A stretch of 64,000 nucleotides of DNA from Eutrophocola sp965661105 (GTDB lineage: Bacteria > Pseudomonadota > Gammaproteobacteria > Pseudomonadales > Pseudohongiellaceae): the NCBI GenBank assembly GCA_965661105.1, contig CBFICR010000011.1, forward strand, positions 1 to 64,000, written 5' to 3'. Position numbers and translations under genes: made by a program. Below, one piece after another: positions 1 through 9,977 of the stretch; position 1 is the first letter of the stretch, and every line of letters begins with the position of its first letter. The notes beneath the pieces were generated by a model, which worked only from the letters and a program-made list of their open reading frames with translations, was not told where the DNA came from and did not search any database.

Positions 1-692
1 TCAGTGAGCCAACACTCCCTGAACTTGATGATGACTTTTTTGCCTCCTTTGATGTGGCGGAAGGTGGCCTGGAAGCCTTCAGGTCTGAAGTACGCGCCAA
101 TATGTCCAGAGAGCTGAAGAATGCCAGCCGTAACAATATCAAGAATCAGGTCATCGAGGGATTGCTTGAAATTCATGATGTAGATGCACCAAAAGCACTC
201 ATAGCCAATGAAATTAATGGCCTCAGGCAGCAGGCCATGCAGCAGTTTGGCGGTGGCCAGAATATTGACCCTTCAATGTTGCCGGATGACCTGTTTGCAG
301 AACAGGCTGAGCGCCGGGTAATCCTTAGCCTGGTGATGAGCGAAATCGTTAGCAAAAACGACTTGAAACCCGATGCAGATACCGTGCGTGGTTTAATAGA
401 AGAAATGGCAGAAAGTTATGAAAAGCCGGAAGATGTCGTTAAATGGTATTACAGTGACAAGGATCAACTGGCCAACATTGAAGCAATGGCACTTGAAGAT
501 GCCGTTATTGATATGGTGATCGATAAGGCAAAAGTCACCGAATCCAAGGTCTCTTATGAAGAGGCGCTGAAACCGGTTGCCAAGCCAGTAGCTGAAAAAG
601 ATAAATCCAAGGATACGAAAGATACGAAGAAGGAAGAGCTGTCAGAGCCCCCGGCAACAGAAGAATCAGAGGGTAAAGCAGATTCTGACTGA
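1..692 (+). CDS. tig: Trigger factor, C-terminal part (cut by window edge)
   Basis: This is the 3' part of the ribosome-associated chaperone and prolyl isomerase that binds nascent chains at the tunnel exit. The frame is open from base 3, so the gene starts outside the window. The visible part reads LPELDDDFFASF, then the helical C-terminal arms with ELKNASRNNIKNQVIEGLLE and a conserved DAPKALIANEI segment. The ribosome-binding and PPIase domains are not in view. The last 40 or so residues form a Lys/Asp/Glu-rich, low-complexity tail. A GTG at 54 is internal, not a start. The stop lies 60 bases before clpP, the usual tig-clpP-clpX-lon order, which supports the call. Confidence 0.95.
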   Translation, partial: SEPTLPELDDDFFASFDVAEGGLEAFRSEVRANMSRELKNASRNNIKNQVIEGLLEIHDVDAPKALIANEINGLRQQAMQQFGGGQNIDPSMLPDDLFAEQAERRVILSLVMSEIVSKNDLKPDADTVRGLIEEMAESYEKPEDVVKWYYSDKDQLANIEAMALEDAVIDMVIDKAKVTESKVSYEEALKPVAKPVAEKDKSKDTKDTKKEELSEPPATEESEGKADSD

Positions 693-752
693 TATTCGAC
701 AAACCCGGAATAATTACTTACAAGCATATAGCGAACTGCAGGAATTAAACGC

Positions 753-1415
753 ATGAAGAATTTTGATCATAAATCCGGGTTTGAACAGGAAACTGGAAGC
801 CTGGTTCCAATCGTTGTAGAGCAGACCGCCCGGGGTGAGCGCTCCTATGATATCTATTCGCGTCTTTTAAAAGAACGAGTGATATTTCTGGTAGGTCAAG
901 TTGAAGACCACATGGCTAATCTCGTCGTTGCTCAGCTTTTATTTCTGGAGTCTGAAAACCCGGATAAGGATATTCATCTTTATATTAATTCCCCCGGGGG
1001 CTCTGTTACTGCAGGCTTGTCCATTTATGACACCATGCAATTTATCAAGCCAGATGTCAGTACCATGTGTATAGGTCAGGCTGCAAGTATGGGCGCCTTG
1101 TTGCTGACAGGCGGACAAAAAGGTAAGCGATTTGCGCTTCCTCATTCAAGAATGATGATTCATCAGCCCAGTGGCGGCGCTCAGGGACAGGCCTCTGATA
1201 TCCATATTCAGGCCCAGGAAATCCTCAACGTGAGAAGCCGGTTAAATCAGATTATGTCCCTCCATACAGGTCAGGATATTGATGTAATCGCCCATGATAC
1301 AGATCGTGATAATTTCATGAATGCCGATACGGCTGTGAACTATGGGCTGATTGATAGCGTACTTGATAAGCGTGTACTGCCATCTGGCAGCGGCGGTCCA
1401 GGTGAAGCATCCTGA
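753..1415 (+). CDS. clpP: ATP-dependent Clp protease proteolytic subunit
   Basis: ClpP forms the double-heptamer serine protease chamber that works with ClpX or ClpA in the cytoplasm. At 220 residues it is close to the family's usual 195-215 plus a short N-terminal propeptide. The triad is visible: Ser112 in GQAASMGA, His137 in RMMIHQPSGG and Asp186 in DRDNF. The oxyanion region SPGGSV is at residues 80-84. The start is the ATG at 753, with AGGA about ten bases upstream. It follows tig and precedes clpX, as in most gammaproteobacteria. The final residues (SGSGGPGEAS) are flexible and not conserved. Confidence 0.98.
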   Translation: MKNFDHKSGFEQETGSLVPIVVEQTARGERSYDIYSRLLKERVIFLVGQVEDHMANLVVAQLLFLESENPDKDIHLYINSPGGSVTAGLSIYDTMQFIKPDVSTMCIGQAASMGALLLTGGQKGKRFALPHSRMMIHQPSGGAQGQASDIHIQAQEILNVRSRLNQIMSLHTGQDIDVIAHDTDRDNFMNADTAVNYGLIDSVLDKRVLPSGSGGPGEAS

Positions 1416-1556
1416 TAGTAACAGGCACTACCCTGGGTGATTTATACAGGAATAAGGCAGGTCGGCAGTTTTGCAGAAATATCGCAATTATTTACTTGTA
1501 AAATGACACATTTGCCTTCATCTTATTTACTGATTAATCCGGAAATTTAACAAATT

Positions 1557-1584
1557 TTGATTATCTGGAAGAAATCTTTATAGT
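1557..1584 (+). promoter_or_regulatory. Candidate sigma70 promoter for clpX
   Basis: TTGATT at 1557-1562 and TATAGT at 1579-1584 are separated by 16 bases, in the 211-base gap between clpP and clpX. A second AT-rich box, TATAAT, lies at 1599-1604 but has no good -35. The pattern is seen in sequence only. Its use is inferred. Confidence 0.35.
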
Positions 1585-1626
1585 GAGTTCGCAAATTATA
1601 TAATCGGGAAAACAGGACAACGATAA

Positions 1627-2916
1627 ATGGCTGATGACAAGAAAGATGACGATGGCGGAAAGCTGCTGTATTGCTCATTTTGTGGCAAAAGCCAGCATGA
1701 GGTAAGGAAGCTTATTGCAGGTCCTTCTGTTTTTGTCTGTGATGAATGCGTTGATCTATGTAACGATATTATCCGTGAGGAAATCCAGGAAAAAACTCCT
1801 GGTCAGGAAGATCGAAAATTACCCACACCCGAAGAAATCAGAGACACTCTCGATGAATATGTTATCGGGCAGGACAAGGCCAAAAAGACCTTGTCTGTCG
1901 CTGTTTACAATCATTACAAACGGCTAAATTTTGAAGCCAAAGGTGATGATGTCGAACTCAGTAAAAGTAATATTCTTATCATTGGTCCTACCGGTACCGG
2001 CAAGACGCTTCTCGCAGAGACCCTGGCACGCTTACTGGATGTCCCTTTTACTATTGCCGATGCGACAACGCTTACTGAAGCTGGTTATGTTGGGGAAGAC
2101 GTAGAGAATATCATTCAGAAGCTTCTGCAAAAGTGTGACTATGATGTCGACAAGGCGCAAATCGGCATAGTCTATATCGATGAAATTGACAAAATTTCCA
2201 GAAAATCTGATAACCCTTCAATCACTCGTGATGTTTCTGGCGAAGGCGTGCAGCAGGCTTTACTTAAGTTGATAGAAGGAACCGTTGCTTCTGTTCCCCC
2301 CCAGGGAGGCCGTAAACATCCCCAACAGGAGTTCCTGCAGGTAGATACCTCAAACATACTCTTTATCTGCGGCGGTGCATTTGCGGGCCTGGATAAAATC
2401 ATTCGCGATCGTTCGGATAAAAGCGGTATTGGCTTTGCTGCAGAGCTGCGTAGCCCGGAAAAAGAGAAAAAAGTCGGTGAAACCCTGCAGGATGTAGAGC
2501 CTGAAGATCTGGTTAAATACGGCTTGATCCCTGAATTTGTTGGTCGATTGCCCATGATAGCGACTCTCAATGAGCTCGATGAAGATGCTCTGGTTAAAAT
2601 TCTGAAGGAACCAAAGAACTCACTTACCAGACAATATGCCAAGTTGTTTGAAATGGAAGGGGTTGAGATTCAGTTCCGTGATGACGCACTCAAGGCGATT
2701 GCCCGAAAAGCCCAGGAAAGAAAGACTGGAGCCCGTGGTTTACGCTCAATCATGGAGTCTGTATTACTTGATACCATGTACAACATTCCCTCGCAGGAAG
2801 GGGTTACAAAGGTAGTTATTGATGAAGCTGTCATAAATGGCGAATCAGAGCCTTTGTTGATGTATGAAACCGGAGAATCTGCACAAAGTATCTCTGGCAG
2901 TAAAGATCCAGCTTGA
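1627..2916 (+). CDS. clpX: ATP-dependent Clp protease ATP-binding subunit ClpX
   Basis: ClpX is the hexameric AAA+ unfoldase that recognises tagged substrates and feeds them to ClpP. The N-terminal C4 zinc-binding domain has Cys16, Cys19, Cys38 and Cys41. Walker A GPTGTGKT is at 120-127, the pore-loop motif GYVGEDVE at 153-160 and Walker B VYIDEID at 182-188. The IGF loop that docks on ClpP is present (SGIGFAA), and so is the RKH loop (GGRKHPQQ). At 429 residues it matches the E. coli length of about 424. AGGA at 1614-1617 sits nine bases before the ATG. A separate promoter candidate lies upstream, so it may be expressed independently of clpP. Confidence 0.98.
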   Translation: MADDKKDDDGGKLLYCSFCGKSQHEVRKLIAGPSVFVCDECVDLCNDIIREEIQEKTPGQEDRKLPTPEEIRDTLDEYVIGQDKAKKTLSVAVYNHYKRLNFEAKGDDVELSKSNILIIGPTGTGKTLLAETLARLLDVPFTIADATTLTEAGYVGEDVENIIQKLLQKCDYDVDKAQIGIVYIDEIDKISRKSDNPSITRDVSGEGVQQALLKLIEGTVASVPPQGGRKHPQQEFLQVDTSNILFICGGAFAGLDKIIRDRSDKSGIGFAAELRSPEKEKKVGETLQDVEPEDLVKYGLIPEFVGRLPMIATLNELDEDALVKILKEPKNSLTRQYAKLFEMEGVEIQFRDDALKAIARKAQERKTGARGLRSIMESVLLDTMYNIPSQEGVTKVVIDEAVINGESEPLLMYETGESAQSISGSKDPA

Positions 2917-3110
2917 AATAATCAATTCCGCCCTCAGATTAGTCTCTATGGTAGCAAGCACTGACCCTGTTTGATCAGTATTTGGGGCAGCTTTCAACTT
3001 CTGGCCAGAAAAACGTCACAATTTCATCAACATTTCCTGCCGCTCTCTGGTAAACATGATGAATTTGTAATTCAATGTAATCATTTCATACAACAGGTCT
3101 GAGACAATTT

Positions 3111-5546
3111 ATGGACAATCAGGACGTAACAAATCCTTCCGGTACCCTTCCTTTTTTACCCCTGAGAGGTGTTGTTGTATACCCGCAAATTGTCCATCCA
3201 CTGTTTGTTGCCAGGGAAAAATCCATCAAGGCATTAAAGGCGGCGATGGCTGGTGACAAAAAAGTGATTCTGGCTGCACAAAAACAACATTCCGATGATG
3301 AGCCGGGAAAGGATGACGTATTTACAATCGGCACTGTGGCCTCTGTGCTTCAGCTAATGCATGTTAATGACGGCACGGTGAAGGTGCTTGTCGAAGGTGT
3401 GGAAAGAGTACAGATCCGCAAACTGAATATTGACGGAGACTATTACACCGCCGATACCAGCAGCATGAATGGCAGCACCGTTGAAGAAAAAGACACAGAA
3501 ATCCTGGTGCGCTCACTACTTTCCCAATTTGATCAGTATGTGCAGCTAAGTAAAAAGATATCGCCGGAGGTTTTAACGTCCATAACAAGTATTGATGAGC
3601 CAAGCCGACTGGTAGACACTATTGCAACGCATATGTCACTGCAGTTGCAGGAAAAGCAGAACATCCTGGAGTTGGCAAACCTCAAGCCGCGTATTGAACA
3701 TTTGATGTCCCTGATAGAGGCTGAAATTGATATTTTCCAGGTTGAAAAACGCATACGTGGTCGCGTTAAAAAGCAGATGGAAAAAAGTCAGCGCGAGTAC
3801 TATCTGAATGAGCAAATGAAAGCCATTCAAAAAGAAATGGGCGAGCTTGATGACGTACCTAATGAGGGCGAAGAGCTAAAAAATAAGATAGAAGAAGCGG
3901 GTATGCCCAAGGATGCCAAGGAAAAGGCAACTGCTGAACTGAATAAACTGAAAATGATGTCGCCTATGTCATCAGAAGCGTCTGTTGTCCGGACCTATAT
4001 AGACTGGATGATTAGTGTGCCATGGAAGAAGAAATCTAAAATTCGTACTGACCTGACAAAGGCTGAAGAAATCCTCGATCACGATCATTATGGTTTGAAG
4101 GAAGTTAAAGAAAGGATTGTTGAGTATCTTGCCGTTCAGAAACGAGTAAAGAAACTCAAAGGCCCAATTCTTTGTCTGGTAGGACCTCCAGGTGTGGGCA
4201 AGACCTCTCTCGGCGAATCTGTCGCCAGGGCTACGGGGCGTAAATTTGTCCGTATGGCTCTTGGTGGAGTACGCGATGAAGCTGAAATTCGCGGTCACCG
4301 CCGGACCTATATTGGCTCCCTGCCAGGCAAGGTAATACAGAAAATGGCGAAGGTGGGGGTACGCAATCCCCTGGTTTTACTTGATGAAGTGGACAAGATG
4401 GGCATGGATCACAGGGGTGATCCCGCATCGGCCTTGCTGGAAGTGTTGGATCCAGAGCAAAATCATAATTTTAATGATCACTATCTGGAAGTTGATTATG
4501 ACTTGAGTGATGTGTTGTTTATTTGCACCTCAAACTCCATGAACATCCCGGGCCCTTTACTCGACAGAATGGAAGTGATCCGCTTACCAGGGTACACGGA
4601 AGATGAAAAACTCAATATTGCCAGCCGCTACCTCGTACCAAAGCAAAAAGAAAATAATGGCTTGAGAGAAGATGAAGTTACCTTGTCTGATGATGCGATT
4701 TTAAATCTCATCAGACATTACACCCGTGAAGCAGGCGTTCGTGGCCTTGAAAGAGAAATCGCTAAAATTTGCAGAAAGATTGTTAAACAGCATGTTTCGG
4801 AAAAAAATTCTCCAAAGCTCAAACTTACTGCAAAAGACCTTGAACAATATGTCGGTGTACAAAAATACGATTACGGCAGAGCGGAAGAAGAAGATGCCAT
4901 AGGCCAGGTGAATGGTCTTGCATGGACACAGGTCGGAGGTGAACTGCTTACTATTGAGGCGGTCGCAACGCCGGGCAAGGGAAAAACTACCATGACGGGG
5001 TCTCTGGGCGACATTATGCAGGAGTCTATCCAGGCTGCGTTAACCGTGGTCAGAAGTCGTGCTGCCACCTTGGGGCTAAAAGAAAACTTTCATGAAAACA
5101 ATGATCTACATGTACATGTACCTGAAGGGGCGACACCAAAGGATGGTCCAAGCGCCGGTGTGGGAATGTGTACAGCACTGGTTTCTGTACTGACAGGGAT
5201 CCCGGTAAGAAAAGACGTAGCCATGACAGGTGAAATAACACTTCGAGGTCAGGTTCTTCCTATCGGTGGTTTGAAAGAGAAATTACTTGCTGCCCATCGT
5301 GGTGATATAAAAACTGTAATTATTCCAAAAGAAAATGAAAGGGATCTGAAAGAAATTCCGGATAACATCAAAGCCGATCTGGACATTAAACCGGTGAAGT
5401 GGATTGATGAAGTTTTGGAAATTGCCCTTACCTATATGCCGGAACCTGCGGAAGATAATAAAACTCAAGCACTTGAAAAAGGTTCCTCAAAATCATCTGA
5501 GAATAATGTCAAAGATAAAAGAAAAAAACCTATAAATACACACTAG
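3111..5546 (+). CDS. lon: ATP-dependent protease Lon
   Basis: Lon is a homo-hexameric cytoplasmic protease that degrades misfolded and regulatory proteins. The N-terminal substrate-binding domain starts at LPFLPLRGVVVYP (from about residue 13). A coiled linker follows (QREYYLNEQMKAIQKEMGE). The AAA+ module has Walker A GPPGVGKT at 358-365, and the C-terminal Ser-Lys protease domain has Ser681 in KDGPSAG and Lys724 in GGLKEK. The length, 811 residues, is slightly longer than E. coli (784) because of a Lys/Ser-rich C-terminal tail after about residue 780. It follows clpX with a 194-base gap in which I did not find a convincing heat-shock promoter. Confidence 0.98.
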   Translation: MDNQDVTNPSGTLPFLPLRGVVVYPQIVHPLFVAREKSIKALKAAMAGDKKVILAAQKQHSDDEPGKDDVFTIGTVASVLQLMHVNDGTVKVLVEGVERVQIRKLNIDGDYYTADTSSMNGSTVEEKDTEILVRSLLSQFDQYVQLSKKISPEVLTSITSIDEPSRLVDTIATHMSLQLQEKQNILELANLKPRIEHLMSLIEAEIDIFQVEKRIRGRVKKQMEKSQREYYLNEQMKAIQKEMGELDDVPNEGEELKNKIEEAGMPKDAKEKATAELNKLKMMSPMSSEASVVRTYIDWMISVPWKKKSKIRTDLTKAEEILDHDHYGLKEVKERIVEYLAVQKRVKKLKGPILCLVGPPGVGKTSLGESVARATGRKFVRMALGGVRDEAEIRGHRRTYIGSLPGKVIQKMAKVGVRNPLVLLDEVDKMGMDHRGDPASALLEVLDPEQNHNFNDHYLEVDYDLSDVLFICTSNSMNIPGPLLDRMEVIRLPGYTEDEKLNIASRYLVPKQKENNGLREDEVTLSDDAILNLIRHYTREAGVRGLEREIAKICRKIVKQHVSEKNSPKLKLTAKDLEQYVGVQKYDYGRAEEEDAIGQVNGLAWTQVGGELLTIEAVATPGKGKTTMTGSLGDIMQESIQAALTVVRSRAATLGLKENFHENNDLHVHVPEGATPKDGPSAGVGMCTALVSVLTGIPVRKDVAMTGEITLRGQVLPIGGLKEKLLAAHRGDIKTVIIPKENERDLKEIPDNIKADLDIKPVKWIDEVLEIALTYMPEPAEDNKTQALEKGSSKSSENNVKDKRKKPINTH

Positions 5547-5561
5547 GAAACCTTGTATTCC

Positions 5562-5591
5562 TTGACATTCCTTCAATACAGTTGGTATAAA
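5562..5591 (+). promoter_or_regulatory. Sigma70-type promoter upstream of hupB
   Basis: A perfect -35 box TTGACA (5562-5567) is followed after 18 bases by TATAAA (5586-5591). It lies in the lon-hupB gap, about 90 bases before the hupB start. This agrees with strong, separate expression of an abundant nucleoid protein. No footprint or transcript data are available. Confidence 0.6.
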
Positions 5592-5682
5592 GTTTATTGA
5601 TTTACAGGCTGGCTAATCGCTTCCAAAAACGTAGTAAAACACTCCACAAAAACTGAACCTAAAACGATAACAAGGGGATAAC

Positions 5683-5958
5683 GTGAATAAATCCGAATTA
5701 ATAGATGCTGTTGCTGAAACTGCCGATTTACCAAAAGCTGCCGCTGCTCGTGCCATTGATGCTATGACTGATGCGATCGCTGCATCACTAAAATCTGGCA
5801 ACTCTGTTGCACTGGTTGGTTTTGGCTCTTTTAATGTAAAAGATCGTCCAGCTCGTACTGGTCGTAATCCTCAAACAGGAGCGCCGATCCAGATTAAAGC
5901 TGCTCGAGTTCCTTCTTTTAAAGCTGGTAAAGCACTGAAAGACGCTGTTAATTCCTGA
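5683..5958 (+). CDS. hupB: DNA-binding protein HU (beta type)
   Basis: HU is a small histone-like dimer that bends and compacts DNA without strong sequence preference. At 91 residues it has the usual HU length (about 90). The signature GRNPQTGAPIQI, which forms the DNA-binding beta-arm with its intercalating proline, is at about residues 60-71. GFGSF precedes it, and the end (VPSFKAGKALKDAVN) matches the HU C terminus. The start is GTG at 5683, preceded by AAGGGGA at 5672-5678. The order lon-hupB-ppiD is standard for gammaproteobacteria and favours the beta type. It has its own promoter candidate and a strong terminator, so it is probably monocistronic. Confidence 0.97.
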   Translation: MNKSELIDAVAETADLPKAAAARAIDAMTDAIAASLKSGNSVALVGFGSFNVKDRPARTGRNPQTGAPIQIKAARVPSFKAGKALKDAVNS

Positions 5959-6012
5959 TGGCGTTAACTTCGGCTCTTTAAAACAGCCGAAAACTCAGGA
6001 TAGTTTATAGAG

Positions 6013-6046
6013 GGCGCATCATTGATGCGCCTTCTGTTTTTCTTAG
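6013..6046 (+). terminator. Rho-independent terminator after hupB
   Basis: The stem GGCGCATC (6013-6020) pairs with GATGCGCC (6024-6031) across a three-base loop. A T-rich stretch follows directly. It sits 55 bases after the hupB stop. Confidence 0.85.
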
Positions 6047-6209
6047 TTGTAAAGATTTCTAGTTAAGATTCCTAGCAAAGATTAATAGTGTAAAATTAGC
6101 AAACAAGGTTTTCACGTTACAAACAATTGCCTAATGTGGAAACTGCTTTGTTACTTTAATTAATGGATGTTGATTAGCTCAACATTTTTTTAAAATTCTG
6201 GATTAAAAA

Positions 6210-8096
6210 ATGCTGCAAAAAATTCGAGATAATTCCCAGGGTATTGGAGCCAAGATTTTTGTCTGGTTTATTATCGTAATATTCGGTGCATGGGGAGCCA
6301 GCACGATAGTCTCATCTGTCATTAACTCAACACCTGCTATTTCTGTGAATGGTACTGACATTGATGAGTTGCAAGTTGAACGAACTACCCAGGCCAGATT
6401 GCAGGAGATGATGCAGTCCCTGGGGCCAGATGCAGATCTTTCCAGTATTGATGAAGACCTGGCCAGAGAAGCGGCGTTGAATGAACTTATACAGCAGGAA
6501 TTATTGCTCCAGTATGCTGAAAATACCGGGATGGTTATCTCCTCCAGATCTATTGATCGGTCAATAGCACAGACCGCCGATTTTCAGGTTGATGGTGTGT
6601 TTAATGGCGAACGTGCTCAAATGTTAATCAACTCCATGGGCTATACCCCAAATTCCTATCGTGCAGCGCTTGCCTCGCAGGGGCTGATAAATCAGATTTC
6701 CTATGCCTATGGACTATCCGGTTTTGTAACCAAGCCGGAAATCGAAAATATAGCCAAATTACTGAATCAGACCCGTGATCTACGTTATATCCTCGTAAGC
6801 CTGGATACTCAGTTAGGTAGTATTGACGTTACGGATGAGGAAATCGAGGAATATTACAACACCAATGAAAGCCAGTTCATGCTTGATGAACAGGTTTCTC
6901 TCCAATATATCGAGCTTGATAAAGACGCGATATTTGACGAAGTTGTAGTCACAGAGAATCAGATTGTGCAACGCTACGAAGAAGAACAACTGGAGTATCA
7001 ATCCCAGGTGGAGCGCCGTGCCTCTCACATACTCCTTGAATCTTTTGACGACGATGATCTGGCCGCAGACATGACTTTGGCTGAAGAATTGAAGAACAGG
7101 ATAGATAATGGAGAGAGTTTTGAAGCTCTGGCCCTGGAATATTCTGATGACCTGGGCTCTGCCGAAGAGGGTGGCGATGTTGGCTACACCACTGGAGATA
7201 ATTTTGTAGAGCCTTTCGAACAGGCCCTGTTAACCCTCGCAGTTGGTGAGGTTTCAGACCCTGTGCAGTCAGAGTTTGGTGTACATCTAATCAAACTGAC
7301 AGAACAAAGCGAATCCGCACTCGAGTCTTTTGAAGAAAGCAGGGAAAGACTGGAACGCGATCTCAAGTCTGATGAAGTAGATACCATTTTCCTGCAACGT
7401 TCAGAAGAACTGGGTAATCTGGCTTTTGAGTCCTTTGATCTCACTGATCCTGCCCAGATTATGGGACTTGACATTCAAACCACACAATTATTTAGCCGTA
7501 GCGGTGGCGTGGGTATTGCAGCGAATAGCGATGTTATCAACTCTGCCTTCAGTCCACAGGTATTACTCGATGGGCTGAACAGTGACCTTATCTCTGTTAC
7601 TCCTTCACGAAGCGTAGTAATCAGGGTTCTTGAGCACAATCAACCACAACTGCAGGCTATGGAAGACGTCCGTGGCGAAATTGAGATCATGCTCCAGTTT
7701 GAAAAAATCCAGCAACGGACTCTTAGCCTGGGCGAGACAATAAAGACCAATTATCAAAATGATCAAAATATCGACAGCTTGCTGGAAACCCAGAATTTAA
7801 GCTGGAACCAAATTGATGGCCTTGAACGTTCTGATCAGGTTCTGCCTCCTCAACTGGTTAATTACATATTTGAAATGCCTGATCCTGAAGACGGTACTCC
7901 GGTAATTGACGGACTGCTACTCAATACCGGTGAATATGTAGTAATTGAGTTACAGGGAGTCAATGAAGGCTCACTGGAAGATTTTGACGAAACTGAATTA
8001 AGCAGTCTGGAAAGTTTTATTGCCCAGCAGTCTGCCAATGCAGATTTTGAAGCCCTGATTACGGGAATGGAGAACAGGGCAGAAATTGTCCGATAG
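6210..8096 (+). CDS. ppiD: Periplasmic folding chaperone PpiD (SurA-N and parvulin domains)
   Basis: PpiD is an inner-membrane-anchored periplasmic chaperone at the Sec translocon exit. One N-terminal membrane helix (about residues 13-35, IFVWFIIVIFGAWG) is followed by a SurA-like chaperone region. A parvulin-like domain runs at about 267-366, starting VERRASHILLE and ending FGVHLIKL. A second long C-terminal region follows. The 628 residues match the E. coli length (623). The periplasmic part is strongly acidic (many D/E runs such as SFDDDDLAAD), which fits a marine or salt-exposed relative but is only suggestive. In E. coli the parvulin domain of PpiD is considered inactive, and activity cannot be judged here. 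Confidence 0.93.
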   Translation: MLQKIRDNSQGIGAKIFVWFIIVIFGAWGASTIVSSVINSTPAISVNGTDIDELQVERTTQARLQEMMQSLGPDADLSSIDEDLAREAALNELIQQELLLQYAENTGMVISSRSIDRSIAQTADFQVDGVFNGERAQMLINSMGYTPNSYRAALASQGLINQISYAYGLSGFVTKPEIENIAKLLNQTRDLRYILVSLDTQLGSIDVTDEEIEEYYNTNESQFMLDEQVSLQYIELDKDAIFDEVVVTENQIVQRYEEEQLEYQSQVERRASHILLESFDDDDLAADMTLAEELKNRIDNGESFEALALEYSDDLGSAEEGGDVGYTTGDNFVEPFEQALLTLAVGEVSDPVQSEFGVHLIKLTEQSESALESFEESRERLERDLKSDEVDTIFLQRSEELGNLAFESFDLTDPAQIMGLDIQTTQLFSRSGGVGIAANSDVINSAFSPQVLLDGLNSDLISVTPSRSVVIRVLEHNQPQLQAMEDVRGEIEIMLQFEKIQQRTLSLGETIKTNYQNDQNIDSLLETQNLSWNQIDGLERSDQVLPPQLVNYIFEMPDPEDGTPVIDGLLLNTGEYVVIELQGVNEGSLEDFDETELSSLESFIAQQSANADFEALITGMENRAEIVR

Positions 8097-8115
8097 GGTG
8101 TAAAACAGTTTATTA

Positions 8116-8154
8116 AAAAGGCCTGATTTCTACTCGAAATCGGGCCTTTTTTTT
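8116..8154 (+). terminator. Rho-independent terminator after ppiD
   Basis: GGCCTGATTTC (8120-8130) pairs with GAAATCGGGCC (8136-8146) with one G:T pair. The stem is flanked by an A run upstream and eight Ts downstream. The A run makes it a possible two-way terminator. Confidence 0.9.
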
Positions 8155-8333
8155 ATAGCTGAAGACGATTACGCTGCATTGTCTCGAATAACGTTAAACC
8201 TTCTAGACTTAAGCAAACAGGGCGTTTATTCTATTTATCCAGTACTGGCTGCCAGATCAAAGTTAACCTTTAAATCCTCCTGGCGGCGTTTCCATTGACA
8301 CCAGCATCCATGCACTTGCAGGAATTGTTTAAG

Positions 8334-9962
8334 ATGATATTAAGTAGATCCCGAATTCCAGTTTTATTGTTGTCGGTTTTCCTCGTGGCGTGTGGAGGAG
8401 GGAGCAGTGAATCGCGTGTGGTAACGGGTAACCAGCAAGGCGTTCTGCATTTTGGCAATGGTACGGAACCACAAGGTATTGATCCCCATATTGTCACCGG
8501 TGTACCAGAACATCATATTATAGGCGCATTGTTCGAAGGGCTGGTCACTAAAAATCCCTATACTCTGGAGCCGGAGCCTGGCGTAGCTGAAAGCTGGGAC
8601 ATCAGTGAAGACGGAAGGGTTTACACTTTCCATTTTCGGGATAACGCGCGTTGGAGTAATGGTGACCCAGTGGTCGCGGAAGATTTCCGCTGGTCCTGGG
8701 AACGAGCGCTAACCCCGGAACTTGGCAGCCTTTACAATTACATGTTTTTTCCGATCCTCAATGCGGAAGCGTTTGCCACCGGTGCCATTGATGATTTTAG
8801 CGAAGTAGGGGTCAAGGTTCTGGACCAGCGCACCCTGGAAGTGACTTTACGCGAACCCACGCCCTTCCTTTTGCAGCTCTTTGACCACTACAGTACTTAT
8901 CCTGTTCATCCGGCAACGGTGCTTGCTTTCGGATCCCCCAGCGACAGGTTTTCGCAATGGTCCCGGGAAGGCAATATTGTTACCAATGGTGCATTTACTC
9001 TCACAGAGTGGCAGGTTAATTCACATATCAGAGTAGAAAAATCGCCGCTTTACTGGGATGCGGACGAAGTCAAACTTAATGCGATCGTTTTTTATCCCAC
9101 CGAAAACATTGTTACTGAAGAAAGGATGTTTCGCGACGAGCAGATCCATTTCACCAATGAAGTTGCTTTGGACAAAGTTCCGGTTTATCGCAGCGAGCAG
9201 CCAGAACTGCTTGAGATCGCCCCTTACCTGGGGACTTACTATTATTTGATCAACACCACGCGCGAACCATTTAATGACGTGCGGGTACGTAAGGCTCTTT
9301 CCATGGCAATTGATCGTGACTTGCTGGTGGAAACGATTCTGGAAAACCTTTATTTGCCGTCTTATGCCCTGGTCCCACCGGGTACTCTGGGTTATGAACC
9401 ACCAGTAACATTTGGCTATGATCCCGAGCAGGCCAGACAACTTCTCGCTGAAGCAGGGTATCCCGGTGGTGAAAATTTTCCGTCCTTTGATATTTTGTAT
9501 AACACGCAGGAAAACCACCAGAAAATTGCTGTAGCCATTCAGCAAATGTGGATGGAGACATTGGGAGTCAGTGCCAGACCCATGAATCAGGAGTGGAAGG
9601 TCTATCTGGATTCAACGGATAATTTTAATTATTCAATATCACGACGTGGCTGGATAGGTGATTACGTCGATCCAAATACCTTCCTCGACATGATGATTAC
9701 TGATGGGGGAAATAATAAAACCGGTTTTAGTGATGATCGCTATGACGAACTGATCCTGCGGGAAGCGCCGGCCACCCTGGATCAGGAAAAACGTTTTGAT
9801 CTCTACCAGGAAGCCGAAGCCATCCTGATGAATGCCATGCCCATCATTCCGATTTACACTTACCAGAGTAAACACCTGAAACATCCCAGTCTGAAAGGAT
9901 TGCCTTCCAACATAATGGACTATTACAACTGGAAGTATGTCTATCTCGATGCATCGCAATAG
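8334..9962 (+). CDS. oppA: Oligopeptide ABC transporter, substrate-binding lipoprotein (OppA family 5)
   Basis: This is the extracytoplasmic solute-binding protein that captures peptides for the transporter encoded just downstream. From the ATG at 8334 the N terminus is a lipoprotein signal: basic MILSRSR, a hydrophobic core, then the lipobox LVAC with Cys20. A Gly/Ser linker follows. Family-5 features are GNGTEPQGIDPH, an EPGVAESWDIS segment and VRKALSMAIDRDLLV. A TTG at 8295 and an ATG at 8310 give longer forms, but 8334 gives the best signal peptide and has AGGA ten bases upstream. At 542 residues it matches OppA/MppA. The peptide specificity, including murein peptides, cannot be read from sequence. 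Confidence 0.9.
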   Translation: MILSRSRIPVLLLSVFLVACGGGSSESRVVTGNQQGVLHFGNGTEPQGIDPHIVTGVPEHHIIGALFEGLVTKNPYTLEPEPGVAESWDISEDGRVYTFHFRDNARWSNGDPVVAEDFRWSWERALTPELGSLYNYMFFPILNAEAFATGAIDDFSEVGVKVLDQRTLEVTLREPTPFLLQLFDHYSTYPVHPATVLAFGSPSDRFSQWSREGNIVTNGAFTLTEWQVNSHIRVEKSPLYWDADEVKLNAIVFYPTENIVTEERMFRDEQIHFTNEVALDKVPVYRSEQPELLEIAPYLGTYYYLINTTREPFNDVRVRKALSMAIDRDLLVETILENLYLPSYALVPPGTLGYEPPVTFGYDPEQARQLLAEAGYPGGENFPSFDILYNTQENHQKIAVAIQQMWMETLGVSARPMNQEWKVYLDSTDNFNYSISRRGWIGDYVDPNTFLDMMITDGGNNKTGFSDDRYDELILREAPATLDQEKRFDLYQEAEAILMNAMPIIPIYTYQSKHLKHPSLKGLPSNIMDYYNWKYVYLDASQ

Positions 9963-9977
9963 AACAGGCTGACCTAT

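Noticed and set aside
2917..3110. Heat-shock (sigma32) promoter for lon.
   Set aside because: I looked for CTTGAAA and CCCCATNT boxes with correct spacing on the plus strand and found none.
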